This document shows, piece after piece, positions 1 to 9,353 of a stretch of DNA of 64,000 nt. The position numbers and the translations under genes are program-made. The notes under the pieces were generated by a model. It made no database searches, had not been told where the DNA came from, and saw only the letters and a list, made by a program, of their open reading frames with translations. Where the stretch lies: contig CBDHGL010000003.1 in NCBI GenBank assembly GCA_965263105.1, positions 1,674,001 through 1,738,000 of the forward strand, in the 5' to 3' direction. The DNA is from JBCCTX01 sp965263105 (GTDB lineage Bacteria > Bacteroidota > Bacteroidia > J057). Within the stretch, counting starts at the first letter, position 1. Each line of letters opens with the position of its first letter.

Positions 1-1179
1 GGCAAAAGAATTATGGGAAAAAAAGCTTTGGAGTAATTCTGGATGAAAGCCTAAATAGGTGAATATCCATGGGCTTAATACCAAGGTGATTCCTATTATC
101 CAAAAACCTATTTGAATAGGAAAGGCTAGTTTAGTCTCTTTCATCAGGATACGATGAAAGGTAACAGTGGCTAGGTAGGTAAGGGGAAAATAAGCCAGAG
201 AAGAATAATGAACGATCTTCGATTGCACGACGGAAAATAGAACCACAACCACTGCTAGTAGAATAATCATCCAACGCCGAAAATTGGATTGGTAGGTGTA
301 GGTTTGCTTAAAGCGGCCCATACTTTGAAGGGCAAATATAGAGGAGGGGAAACATCCGATCAGAAGTACCACTACATGATATCCGGGAAAGCCCTTATGA
401 CCGGCACTAGGCTCTGATAGGAGGCTAATCTGATACTTAGTAAACTGGATGGCAAACCAAGGGCCATTATTATAGGTCTCGACTCCTAGCCAGAGGGCCA
501 TGATGAAGCCCACAGATAGGGAAAACAAGAGGAGCTCCGGAATTTTTATAAACATTTGGAAGCGACGCAGAACCCAGTACACAAAAAAACACAGCATGAC
601 AATTAAGAAGGCTACAGGACCCTTCGTAAGGACTGCCAATCCCAAGACCATACCCGATAAAACCAGGAGCGTCAAGCTACTACCCGGAAAGTTGATAAAC
701 TGGTAGCCCATATCTTTCCAATAGGCCATGATAAACAGGTAGATTCCCCAGAAGATGAAAAGATTGAACCAGGGGTCAATGATTCCCGATTTAAAATAGA
801 GGTGAGGCAATAAAGAACCCAAATAGCTTCCTGCCCAAATTAAGCCAAATCGCTTATCATATAAGCGTTTTCCCATAAAAAAGAGAGAGACCAGGGTGAC
901 AATTCCACAAATAGCATTGGGAAAACGAGCCGCATATTCTCCAATACCCCAAAATTGCATGGATAGCGCCTGCATCCAGAAAAATAAAGGAGGTTTTTGC
1001 CAAAAGGGTTCGTAATTTACATAGATTCGCATGTACTGATCCAGGACGACCATCTCGCGAGCGATCTCAGCAAAGTTTATTTCATCCCAATCAAATAGGT
1101 GTACCCTCCCGAGGAAGGGTAAGAAAAACAAGGCGGCAGCAACTCCCACTAGCACAGGGAGAAAAACAGATTTTTTCAC
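1..1179 (-). CDS. GT39/ArnT-like membrane glycosyltransferase, partial (runs off left edge)
   Basis: This reading frame stays open from 1179 to base 1 (393 codons), so only the N-terminal part is present. It encodes a hydrophobic multi-pass protein with an Asp-Trp-Asp-Glu motif at residues 30-33, just after the first membrane segment. That is the acidic loop motif of PMT/ArnT-type (GT39, GT-C fold) enzymes, which move a sugar from a polyprenyl-phosphate carrier onto lipid A, protein or another acceptor on the outer face of the inner membrane. The start is GTG at 1179; an in-frame TAA lies four codons upstream and no ATG fits. It follows a GT2 gene by 70 bp on the same strand, and that gene could make the polyprenyl-phosphate-sugar donor. 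The acceptor cannot be told from sequence. Confidence 0.8.
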   Translation of the reverse strand, partial: MKKSVFLPVLVGVAAALFFLPFLGRVHLFDWDEINFAEIAREMVVLDQYMRIYVNYEPFWQKPPLFFWMQALSMQFWGIGEYAARFPNAICGIVTLVSLFFMGKRLYDKRFGLIWAGSYLGSLLPHLYFKSGIIDPWFNLFIFWGIYLFIMAYWKDMGYQFINFPGSSLTLLVLSGMVLGLAVLTKGPVAFLIVMLCFFVYWVLRRFQMFIKIPELLLFSLSVGFIMALWLGVETYNNGPWFAIQFTKYQISLLSEPSAGHKGFPGYHVVVLLIGCFPSSIFALQSMGRFKQTYTYQSNFRRWMIILLAVVVVLFSVVQSKIVHYSSLAYFPLTYLATVTFHRILMKETKLAFPIQIGFWIIGITLVLSPWIFTYLGFHPELLQSFFSHNSFA

Positions 1180-1249
1180 ATTAATTGGTTAAATGGAAAT
1201 CCATTTAATTACAAAGGTACACTTTTCTACGTGAAGAAAATTCATATGC

Positions 1250-2008
1250 TTAGCTTTTTGTATGGATGCCCTTGTAAAGTGAAAATTTTGCCAAACCCAA
1301 CCGTTGTAAAAAATGTTTGAAGGAGGTAGAAAGTACCCCTAAACCATAGGTTGTGCTACGTGCAAAATTAATGGAGGAAGCCTCTGGAAAATACTGGGTA
1401 GGGCAGGTGATTTCTGCAATGGGGTAGCCTGCATAAATGATCTGGGAAAGCATTTGGTTATCGAAGACAAAGTCATCAGAATTCCCCTCAAAGGGAATTC
1501 GCAGGAGGACTTCCCGGCTAAAGGCCCTAAACCCTGTATGGTATTCGGATAACTTTTCTTTGACCAGTAAATTCTGGGAAAAGGTGAGAAAACGATTAGC
1601 GATATATTTATATAAAGGCATCCCTCCTTTTAGCGCTCCCCTGCCTAAGATTCGGGAACCTAATACCACTGGATAAACCTCATTGGCAATTAAATAGGCC
1701 ATAGAGGGGATAAGCTTAGGAGTATATTGGTAGTCTGGGTGTACCATAATTACCACATCTGCCCCAATCTCCATGGCTTTTTTGTAACAAGTTTTCTGAT
1801 TTCCCCCATAGCCTAAATTCTGTTCGTGCCGTATGACATGGTGAATGTTTAACTTCTTGGCTAATTCAACTGTTTCGTCCTTGCTGTAGTCATCTACCAG
1901 AATTACCTCATCGACAATGTCCAATGGAATTTCATTGTAAGTTCGTTCCAAGGTTTTCGCTGCGTTGTATGCAGGCATAATTACAACAACTTTCTTGTTG
2001 GATATCAA
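1250..2008 (-). CDS. Glycosyltransferase family 2, polyprenyl-phosphate sugar synthase type
   Basis: A 252-residue GT-A protein with the GT2 nucleotide-sugar signature: a VDD motif at residues 38-40 followed by SKDET, the NLGYGGN stretch at 64-70, and an HPDYQY motif at 90-95 in the place of the metal-binding DXD. There are no clear membrane segments, so it should act at the cytoplasmic face of the inner membrane. The family resembles dolichol-phosphate mannose synthase and bacterial relatives that charge undecaprenyl phosphate with a hexose. The GT39-like gene immediately downstream is a natural partner that would use such a donor. It starts 22 bp after the transporter stop, consistent with one transcript. 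The exact sugar is unknown. Confidence 0.85.
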   Translation of the reverse strand: MISNKKVVVIMPAYNAAKTLERTYNEIPLDIVDEVILVDDYSKDETVELAKKLNIHHVIRHEQNLGYGGNQKTCYKKAMEIGADVVIMVHPDYQYTPKLIPSMAYLIANEVYPVVLGSRILGRGALKGGMPLYKYIANRFLTFSQNLLVKEKLSEYHTGFRAFSREVLLRIPFEGNSDDFVFDNQMLSQIIYAGYPIAEITCPTQYFPEASSINFARSTTYGLGVLSTSFKHFLQRLGLAKFSLYKGIHTKS

Positions 2009-2030
2009 GGTGCTATATACTTAGTAAGGT

Positions 2031-3431
2031 CTAACTGATAATGATAATCCCAAAAAATTTCTGTAAGATGGTAATTGCAACCATGATACCTAGGACTACA
2101 GGACAGACGAGGGTTAGCATCGTATTCAGAAATTTTTCCATGAAGGAGCCAGAGTAGTTGGGGTAGCCATCTAAAATTTCATCTTTGAGGCTATTTGTCT
2201 TCCATTTACGTGAGATAAAAAGGCTCATCATAAAGCCCCCAAAGGGAAGTCCTACTTCGAGAAATAAGGCTTGAATTACATCTAGAAATGCTGGGGCTTT
2301 GCCATTAAAGTTGAAAAAACTAATTTCTGACAAGGCTGCTACTGCACCTTGAGAAAGTAAGCTTGGCAGGCCGAATATGAAAACGATGAAGGCCATCAAG
2401 ATAGTAGAGCGAGAACGAGACCACTTTTTCTCGTCAACCAGAAAAGATACCGGAACCTCTAGTAGCGAAACGGTTGAGGTAAGTGCCGCTACACTGAGGA
2501 GTAGGAAAAAGGCTCCCCCGATAAAGGGGCCTATACCTCCCATGCTTTCAAAAACTCCAGGGAGGGTAACAAAGACCAAACCAGGACCTTCACCAGGTTG
2601 AATACCTTGAGAAAAGACCAAGGGTAAAATCATTAAACCTGCCAAAAAGGCTACGCTAGTATCTGCCAGGGTCACGATCCCTCCTGCTGAGACTATGTTT
2701 TCCTTTTTTCCAATATAGGACCCATAGGTAATCAAGGCACCCATTCCTAGAGATAAAGAGAAAAATGCTTGTCCTAAGGCAGAATATAGGACTTGAACAC
2801 TTAGTTTGGAAAAGTCTGGCTGAAGATAGAACCTCACCCCATCCATTGCATTGGGTAGGGTGAGTGCATATCCGATTAAGCCAAAGAGGATGACAAATAG
2901 AACAGGCATTAAAATCTTGGATGCGGTTTCAATTCCTTTTTGTACCCCTCGCATGACGATAAAGGCCGTTATGACCATAAAGGCTATAGAATATAGCATA
3001 TTGTCTGTAACATCCGCAGTATATTCTCCAAAGAAACTTCCATAGGCCTCCGGACTGCCTAGGCTGAGCAGATCGCCAAAGGCAATTTGAACGAAATAGC
3101 CAAAAGCCCATCCGGCTACTACGTTATAAAACGACAAAATCATGACGCCGCACAATACGCCAAAAAAACCTAGCCATGCCCATGCTTTCCCTCCCAATTG
3201 CTTATAGGCTCCATAGGGATTGGATTGGGCACGCCTCCCTATAGCAATTTCCCCAACCATAATGGGGAAACCAATCAAAAAAATGAATAAAAGGTAAATT
3301 ACCAGGAAGGCTGCGCCGCCATTCGCTCCGGTCTGATAGGGAAAGCTCCATATATTTCCCAGTCCGACCGCAGAACCTGCTGCAGCTGCAACAAATCCTA
3401 GACGGGAAGAAAAGCCAGATCTACTTGCCAT
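2031..3431 (-). CDS. Sodium-dependent transporter, SNF/NSS family
   Basis: A 466-residue integral inner-membrane protein of the neurotransmitter:sodium symporter (LeuT-fold) family. The N-terminus carries the family hallmark: a glycine-rich first helix with AAAGSAVGLGNIWSFPY at about residues 16-32, where the unwound helix 1 binds Na+ and substrate, followed by NGGAAF. Roughly eleven or twelve hydrophobic segments follow. Bacterial homologues usually take up amino acids such as tryptophan, tyrosine or leucine with Na+; the substrate here cannot be predicted. It lies 69 bp after the FG-GAP lipoprotein gene and 22 bp before the GT2 gene, all on one strand, but no functional link between them is evident. 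Confidence 0.9.
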   Translation of the reverse strand: MASRSGFSSRLGFVAAAAGSAVGLGNIWSFPYQTGANGGAAFLVIYLLFIFLIGFPIMVGEIAIGRRAQSNPYGAYKQLGGKAWAWLGFFGVLCGVMILSFYNVVAGWAFGYFVQIAFGDLLSLGSPEAYGSFFGEYTADVTDNMLYSIAFMVITAFIVMRGVQKGIETASKILMPVLFVILFGLIGYALTLPNAMDGVRFYLQPDFSKLSVQVLYSALGQAFFSLSLGMGALITYGSYIGKKENIVSAGGIVTLADTSVAFLAGLMILPLVFSQGIQPGEGPGLVFVTLPGVFESMGGIGPFIGGAFFLLLSVAALTSTVSLLEVPVSFLVDEKKWSRSRSTILMAFIVFIFGLPSLLSQGAVAALSEISFFNFNGKAPAFLDVIQALFLEVGLPFGGFMMSLFISRKWKTNSLKDEILDGYPNYSGSFMEKFLNTMLTLVCPVVLGIMVAITILQKFFGIIIIS

Positions 3432-3500
3432 AAAAGTGTTTGTATTGAGTAGTAGCGGGGTTTGTGTTCGAGTTATCTAAACAAATTAAAAAAATTAATC

Positions 3501-6500
3501 CTACTTTATGCGCTTTTCTTCCCCTAAAAAAGAATAAACCACAACCTTCTCACTTTTTTCTGGCAGATATAGAACCCGGCTGGATTGAGAGAGGTAGGAA
3601 CTACCATAATGTGCCTCTACCTTTTGCAACTTCCCTCCAGGAAAGAAAATCAGGGCATAGGCATCATGGTCATCAAAGGGATAGGCTGATGTGTATGAGG
3701 GGAAAATAGAGGAATAAACCCTTAGACTGTCCATATTTTGTGTGGCGAGGTAAAGGGGAGCCTGGTTTTCTCGGTGCACCCTCGCAAGGGCCTTTGCGTC
3801 TCCCTTAACATAAAATCCTGATTCTGAAGGACTAGTGGATTTAAAATGCCCTGACCCATCCCCTATGAGTACCAAGCCCTCTCCCGCATCATGCCTTCCT
3901 GTAAAAATCTCAGCTGAGAAATTATTTCCTATTAGGAGCACATCTATGTTCCCATCCTGATTGAAATCCTGGACCTGTATGCCATTGATGGGGGCATATT
4001 GGGCTTCTATAGGTAAGGAGCTTATAGCAAATTCTCCTCCTCCTAAATTTTCGATATAGCTGCTTTGAAAGTTTGTGGCTTTGAAGGAGAGGGCCCCTTC
4101 CCGTTCCTCTTCTGTGAGCAAGGTCTCATAGGTGGCTTTCCCATATTCCTCATGTAAGGGGTAGCGCTTTCGCATAACCTGCATCTGCTTGATGATATCA
4201 TCTCGTGCATGCATGGGAACTAGCTGATTTTCTCCGGCTTTATTGGGGAAATAGCAAAAGATAAAGGGATCAACACTTCCACTATTATCAAAGTCTTTGG
4301 CCAACATGTGAAGAGGATATTGTTCATCACCCTTGTAAGAGGAGTTGAGTCCAAGGTTTCCAGCTATATAATCTGTATCTCCATCCTTATCAAAGTCTCC
4401 ACTTTGTAGGCTGTTCCACCAGCCTGAGCTTTGAACGAAAGTTGAAACATCTCTTTTCTGCAGTTCTCCCTTGTTATTAGCAAATAGGGTAATGGGCATC
4501 CATTCTCCCACTAACAGAAGGTCCATCCACTGATCGTTATCTGTGTCTGTCCAGAGCGCATCAGTGACCATCCCAATATGTTTGAGGTCCTCCGGGGTCT
4601 GGTCTTTAAATGTTCCTCCCTCATTGATTAGAAGGTAGCTTTCAGGGATTTCTGGATATCTTCCAGAGACTACCCGTCCCCCTATAAACAGGTCCAGGTC
4701 GCCATCTTTATCTATATCTGCCGCACGCACGCAAGAACCACTAGAGCGGATGGGGGGAAGGGCATTTGGTCGAAGGTCAAATTTTCCGTTTCCTTCATTG
4801 AAGAAGAGGCGGTCTTGAAAGGCTGTGTGTCCCACGGGATATTCATAGCTTCCACTCACCACGTATAAATCCTGGTCCTGATCTCCATCGGCATCAAAGA
4901 AAAGTATGCCCATGTCTTCTTCTTCCTTGGCCACCGTAATTCCGGAAATTTCATAGGGGGAAAAGGCTCCGTTTTCTTGTTGGACATAGGCCTTAGCAGC
5001 GTATTCCGAAGATCCCCCTAAGTAGATATCATCTAGCCCATCATGGTTGATATCTCCCACTGCTATACCGGGTCCACTTTGGGTAAATTTATGGGGTAAG
5101 GTGTACTGAATATTGAAATCAAACTTTTCCTGCTCTTCATGGAGGTAGGAAATCCCTGCATTCTGGGGTATTTTTTCGAATAACTGTAAAGGAGATTTTA
5201 TGGCCAACGCGTCTTTTTTCCATGATCTCCTGCCCTCTATCAAAGTGGATTCTTGTCGAATTTCTATCCGTTGATCGCAAGCTATATTTTGTAAAAGCGA
5301 ATAGGTTCCGTCTGACCAGAATACCTGAATAGAGTCTATCTCAGTATGTTCTCCCAGCCCAAAGTGGGCCAGGGGCTCAATTGTAGAAATATAACCCCGA
5401 TACGGACTGTGGGTATATACCTGACGTTTCCCCCTTCCATAGTGTAGACTGATCCGTGTTCCAATAGCCAGAGTATTAGCTGATGCCCCAAGCAACTTAA
5501 TACTTAGGTAATGGCGATCTGGGTGTAGATCCGTTAACCTGTTTTCGAATACAAAGGCACTATCATCAATATTATTTACCACATAGTCCAGGTCTCCGTC
5601 TAGGTCTAAGTCCGCAAAGGCTGCTCCATTTGAAAAGGAGGGATACTGGATTCCCCATTTTTGGGTCGTATTGGCAAAGGATAGGTCCCCCTGATTTTCA
5701 AAGCCGTAATTGGCGATTTTTACCTCCGGAATTAAGCGTTGGAGGTCCTTGAGTTTCATATATCTCCCATTTCTTTGCCGATACAGGCTAAAATCCAGGT
5801 CGGTAATATCTTTGGGGAAGCCATTGGTAATGAGTAAATCCCGGTCTTCATCGTGATCTACATCCACCAATAGAGGAGACCAAGACCAATCAGTAGCATG
5901 TATCCCCGACAACTGACTTACCTCGCTAAAGGTAGGGTGTCCGTCCGGGCCCAATCCGTTATTGACCTGGAGGGTATTGCGTACATATTGGTAGTTATAT
6001 CCATATTTACGGGTGTTTACATAGGTCATATAGTTATTGCCAGGGATAAGCAGTTTTTTTCGCTCATTGATTTCAGCGAGCATGTCCACTGCGATGATTT
6101 CTTCCAGGCCATCTTGATTGATATCTGCGACATCATGCCCCATTGCAGAGTGACTCTGGTGTTTGAGGTATTGTCGAATTTGGTTTTCGAAGGTCCCATC
6201 TCCCTGGTTGATATAAAGGAGGTCATTACTCACATAATCGTTGGTGACATAAATATCTGGTAAATCATCCAGGTTCAAATCGCGGATAGAGACGCCTAAG
6301 CCATAGCCTTCAAAACGAATACCCGCTTCGAGGGAAATATTGGAGAAACTTCCGTTTCCATTGTTTTGATAGAGTCTATCTGTATTGGGGTTTTGCCCTT
6401 GGTCTAGCTGAACCTTAAAGGTATTGGGTGTCCGATTTTCCTCCATTTCATTGGTCAATACATAGAGGTCCAGGTCCCCATCTAAATCATAGTCAAAGAA

Positions 6501-7049
6501 GGCTCCCATGACCGAGTGGCCCGTATCAGCTATCCCATACGCTTGGGCTTCTTCAGAAAAAATGGGAATTCCGTCTTCATTATTTCCTTGATTGACGAAC
6601 ATCATGTTGGCTCGCTGGCTGCCGGGTTGGTGAACGGTATTGGCCACATAGATGTCCAACTTGTTGTCGCCATTAATATCGACGGTACTAACCCCATAGG
6701 ACCAATAATCTATTGCGGAAATTCCAGCGACCTCCGACACGTCCTGGAAAATAAAGTTACCTTGATTAAGGTATAAACGATTGGCTACTTGATTACCCGT
6801 AAAAAAAATATCGGGGAGGGTATCTCCATTAAAATCTGCAATAGCAACGCCACCTCCATTGTATACATACTCAAAATTGAGAATGTTCATGGTATCATTT
6901 TCAGTTATGATATTGGAAAAGTGGATCCCAGTTTCATTAGGTAGTCGAAGTTGAAATAGGGTAGGGGCTTGAGGAGTGCTGGTACAGGAATAGAAAAGAC
7001 TGATTCCGATTAGCAATCCACACATATTAACTCGTCCGTATCGACTCAT
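3501..7049 (-). CDS. FG-GAP/VCBS repeat lipoprotein with ASPIC/UnbV domain (CRTAC1-like)
   Basis: A 1182-residue exported lipoprotein. The signal peptide ends in a lipobox with the lipidated cysteine at residue 22 (LFYSC). The rest is built of calcium-binding FG-GAP/VCBS beta-propeller blades with many D-x-N/D-x-D-x-x-D-I/L motifs, in two groups separated at about residues 510-600 by an ASPIC/UnbV domain (contains HFGLGEH and VFWSDGTY). Such proteins are abundant in Bacteroidota and Planctomycetota, sit on the outer membrane and are thought to bind ligands, often carbohydrate; their actual roles are little known. A Bacteroidota-type promoter lies upstream at 7075-7106. No SusC/SusD pair is adjacent, so a polysaccharide-utilisation role is not supported here. 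Confidence 0.88.
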   Translation of the reverse strand: MSRYGRVNMCGLLIGISLFYSCTSTPQAPTLFQLRLPNETGIHFSNIITENDTMNILNFEYVYNGGGVAIADFNGDTLPDIFFTGNQVANRLYLNQGNFIFQDVSEVAGISAIDYWSYGVSTVDINGDNKLDIYVANTVHQPGSQRANMMFVNQGNNEDGIPIFSEEAQAYGIADTGHSVMGAFFDYDLDGDLDLYVLTNEMEENRTPNTFKVQLDQGQNPNTDRLYQNNGNGSFSNISLEAGIRFEGYGLGVSIRDLNLDDLPDIYVTNDYVSNDLLYINQGDGTFENQIRQYLKHQSHSAMGHDVADINQDGLEEIIAVDMLAEINERKKLLIPGNNYMTYVNTRKYGYNYQYVRNTLQVNNGLGPDGHPTFSEVSQLSGIHATDWSWSPLLVDVDHDEDRDLLITNGFPKDITDLDFSLYRQRNGRYMKLKDLQRLIPEVKIANYGFENQGDLSFANTTQKWGIQYPSFSNGAAFADLDLDGDLDYVVNNIDDSAFVFENRLTDLHPDRHYLSIKLLGASANTLAIGTRISLHYGRGKRQVYTHSPYRGYISTIEPLAHFGLGEHTEIDSIQVFWSDGTYSLLQNIACDQRIEIRQESTLIEGRRSWKKDALAIKSPLQLFEKIPQNAGISYLHEEQEKFDFNIQYTLPHKFTQSGPGIAVGDINHDGLDDIYLGGSSEYAAKAYVQQENGAFSPYEISGITVAKEEEDMGILFFDADGDQDQDLYVVSGSYEYPVGHTAFQDRLFFNEGNGKFDLRPNALPPIRSSGSCVRAADIDKDGDLDLFIGGRVVSGRYPEIPESYLLINEGGTFKDQTPEDLKHIGMVTDALWTDTDNDQWMDLLLVGEWMPITLFANNKGELQKRDVSTFVQSSGWWNSLQSGDFDKDGDTDYIAGNLGLNSSYKGDEQYPLHMLAKDFDNSGSVDPFIFCYFPNKAGENQLVPMHARDDIIKQMQVMRKRYPLHEEYGKATYETLLTEEEREGALSFKATNFQSSYIENLGGGEFAISSLPIEAQYAPINGIQVQDFNQDGNIDVLLIGNNFSAEIFTGRHDAGEGLVLIGDGSGHFKSTSPSESGFYVKGDAKALARVHRENQAPLYLATQNMDSLRVYSSIFPSYTSAYPFDDHDAYALIFFPGGKLQKVEAHYGSSYLSQSSRVLYLPEKSEKVVVYSFLGEEKRIK

Positions 7050-7074
7050 AGATTTGCTTTGAAGATTTGGCCTA

Positions 7075-7106
7075 CAAAATTACATAGGAACAAGTGCTTT
7101 TTGCAA
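7075..7106 (-). promoter_or_regulatory. Bacteroidota-type promoter for the FG-GAP lipoprotein gene
   Basis: Read on the minus strand, TTG at 7106-7104 is followed after 21 bases by TAATTTTG at 7082-7075. This matches the Bacteroidota sigma consensus of a -33 TTG and a -7 TAnnTTTG with 19-21 bases between. Transcription would begin near 7068, about 20 bases before the ATG at 7049. Confidence 0.55.
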
Positions 7107-7162
7107 AAAGCTAGCTACCTTCATCTGAGTTTTATACCCAAAACCCCCAATATCCCCTTCAA

Positions 7163-8587
7163 ATGGAGAATATATCTGCTTTTGACATATTTAAAATCGG
7201 TATCGGGCCTTCCAGTTCACATACCTTAGGCCCCTGGTATGCGGCGAAACAATCCTTGGTTAATATTGAGAGTTCAGGCAAGCTGGATTCAGTTGTACAC
7301 GTTTCCGTCCATCTGTACGGCTCTTTGGCTAAGACGGGGAGGGGCCATGGAACCGATATCGCTATTATGTTAGGACTTATGGGACAGGACCCGGTTACGT
7401 TCCCTACTGAAAAGTTAGATGCTGTCATTCAGGAAATTAAGGAAAAGCAAATTCTATTTTTGACTCCGAGCTATTCCATACCGTTTGTCCCTGAGAAGGA
7501 TATTGTGTTTCATTTCCAAGAAACCCTCCCCTTTCATCCCAATGGGCTGCGAATATCCTGGAAATGGGGTTCTCATTCCATAGAAAATGAGACCTTTTAT
7601 TCTATTGGGGGTGGGTTTGTGGTTCAGGAAGGAAATGCCTTGGATTCAGCCCTTGCTCATGACTTTCCCTATCCTATTCATTCTAGCAAAGAATGGATTG
7701 CTCATTGTAGCAATCTGGGTATGAATCCAGAGAAGATCATATGGGCAAATGAGTGCGCAATTTGTTCAGAGACTCAAGTTCAGGAAAAATTGGACAAAAT
7801 CTGGCATACAATGCTGGAATGCATGTACCGAGGCTGTCATACCGAAGGGAAATTGCCAGGCGGCCTTCAGGTAAGTCGCCGTGCCCATAAGTTACACCAA
7901 AAGTTGAAGGCAGAACTTGTATATTCGAATCCGGAAGAATGGTTGCAAGCCCTCATGACTATGCCCATTCCAGACTTCCAGACCATCCTCAAATGGGTCA
8001 GTTGCTTTGCTTTGGCTGTAAACGAAGAAAATGCCAGCTTTGGTCGCGTGGTCACTTCCCCTACTAATGGTGCGGCAGGCGTTATTCCTGCGGTCATGAT
8101 GTATATGCTGTGTTTCTGTGAACCTACCGGTAGGAATCATATTCCCACTTTTTTATTAATCGCTAGCGAGATTGGAAGTCTATTTAAGAAGCACGCGACC
8201 ATTTCTGCAGCAATGGGCGGATGTCAGGCGGAGATTGGTGTTTCTTCTTCCATGGCAGCAGGAGGCCTCACGGCCTGTTTAGGAGGCAGCATCGAGCAAC
8301 AATTAATGGCTGCGGAAATCGCCATGGAGCACCATTTAGGGCTTACCTGCGACCCCATCGGGGGCTTAGTCCAAATTCCTTGTATTGAGCGAAACACCAT
8401 GGGAGCGATTAAAGCGATTACTGCTTGCCACATAGCTTTGGAAAGCGACCCAAAGGCTGCCAAGGTCTCCTTGGATCAGGTTATCCAATCTATGTGGGAA
8501 ACGGCCAAGGATATGAGTCATAAATATAAGGAAACCTCAGAGGGGGGCTTGGCAACCCAGATTCCGGTGAGTTTGAGCGATTGTTAA
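7163..8587 (+). CDS. sdaA: L-serine ammonia-lyase, iron-sulfur-dependent, single chain
   Basis: A 474-residue enzyme that deaminates L-serine to pyruvate and ammonia in the cytoplasm using a [4Fe-4S] cluster. The N-terminal beta domain begins with the family motif around IGPSSSHTLGP (residues 13-23). The catalytic alpha domain has the TSPTNGAAG stretch, GGCQAEIGVSSSMAAGG, and the cysteine-bearing segments around LTCDPIGG and IPCIERN, which hold the cluster. Length fits the fused alpha-beta type (about 450-460 residues). It is transcribed alone, divergent from the FG-GAP gene, with a terminator-like hairpin 110 bp downstream. A serA gene is present far away at 60261, so the organism can both make and degrade serine. 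Confidence 0.93.
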   Translation: MENISAFDIFKIGIGPSSSHTLGPWYAAKQSLVNIESSGKLDSVVHVSVHLYGSLAKTGRGHGTDIAIMLGLMGQDPVTFPTEKLDAVIQEIKEKQILFLTPSYSIPFVPEKDIVFHFQETLPFHPNGLRISWKWGSHSIENETFYSIGGGFVVQEGNALDSALAHDFPYPIHSSKEWIAHCSNLGMNPEKIIWANECAICSETQVQEKLDKIWHTMLECMYRGCHTEGKLPGGLQVSRRAHKLHQKLKAELVYSNPEEWLQALMTMPIPDFQTILKWVSCFALAVNEENASFGRVVTSPTNGAAGVIPAVMMYMLCFCEPTGRNHIPTFLLIASEIGSLFKKHATISAAMGGCQAEIGVSSSMAAGGLTACLGGSIEQQLMAAEIAMEHHLGLTCDPIGGLVQIPCIERNTMGAIKAITACHIALESDPKAAKVSLDQVIQSMWETAKDMSHKYKETSEGGLATQIPVSLSDC

Positions 8588-8697
8588 TTGACGCAAAAGT
8601 TTACTTCCATTTTCCGTATAAAGGTACCCATGTGTGGGTGTATTTCTATTTAGCTTTACATCAATCTGTTGGAGGAGATAATTTTTCAAAAATAAAG

Positions 8698-8744
8698 AGT
8701 AAGCCGACCAAATGGGGCCGGCTTACTTGAAGCTACGATTTTTT
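8698..8744 (+). terminator. Probable intrinsic terminator after sdaA
   Basis: A perfect 9-bp inverted repeat (AGTAAGCCG at 8698-8706 with CGGCTTACT at 8719-8727) and a run of six T at 8739-8744. The T-run is about 12 bases from the stem, further than ideal, so strength is uncertain. Confidence 0.5.
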
Positions 8745-9210
8745 CCTTATTAGTCTAGAAGTATTTTCAGCCACGATTTACTCCAAAGACCTTCCAGGAT
8801 ATCAAAGTGTTTTGTTCATGGTTAAACTTACGAAAACCTCTTATAAAAGATAGCTATCAAATAGCCAATGAATACTTGGATATTGTAAACAGTCTTTTTG
8901 ACTGAGAATTCGGGGCAAAATGTCCTGCGTTTTGGCTAGATAAATCTGAATAAAATTTCAGTAAAAGAATTTTATTGCCATTTCTATATAAGCAAGGATA
9001 AGGTGTTGAATAGTAGGTTTTAAGGAGAAAATATATATATTTTAGGATGGCGAATTAAAATACATTATTTTTGTACTATTGAAACTATATCCCAATGATT
9101 TATGTATAGTATGTCGAATAATTGTTATTCATTGTAAAGTTAAAATTGTAGTTCTCCCCCCATAAAATAGCCCATGAAAAGATTTCTTGCTCCTCAGAAA
9201 ATTGTCATAA

Positions 9211-9226
9211 CCCCCCCCCTTTTTTT
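9211..9226 (+). repeat. C9T7 homopolymer in the CHAT gene leader
   Basis: Nine C followed by seven T, 128 bases before the GTG start of the CHAT gene. Such tracts can change length by slippage and alter spacing in promoters, but similar C/G runs occur in housekeeping genes in this window, so a regulatory meaning is unproven. Confidence 0.5.
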
Positions 9227-9353
9227 CCACGCATCCCATTATCAGAACTTTCTGACCATTTATCAGAAGTCTATGGAGAATCGAAATTTTCTATGGATGG
9301 AGATAAATTAAATATTTCCACCTTACATTTTTATTAACATTCAAATAATTGTT

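Larger units (their letters stand above)
8588..9353. other. 766-bp AT-rich intergenic region upstream of the CHAT gene
   Basis: No open reading frame of convincing length was found on either strand. It holds a terminator-like hairpin at 8698-8744 and a C9T7 homopolymer at 9211-9226. A perfect -7 match (TATTTTTG, 9066-9073) is present but has no TTG at the right distance, so I do not call it a promoter. The length of the leader hints at regulation of the CHAT gene at 9354, but no operator could be recognised. Confidence 0.6.

Noticed and set aside
5898..6263. 121-codon plus-strand reading frame inside the FG-GAP gene
   Set aside because: It lies wholly antisense to a strongly supported gene with conserved calcium-binding repeats and has no recognisable features.
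9066..9073. TATTTTTG as the CHAT gene promoter
   Set aside because: The -7 element matches but no TTG lies 19-21 bases upstream and the site is about 280 bases from the start codon.
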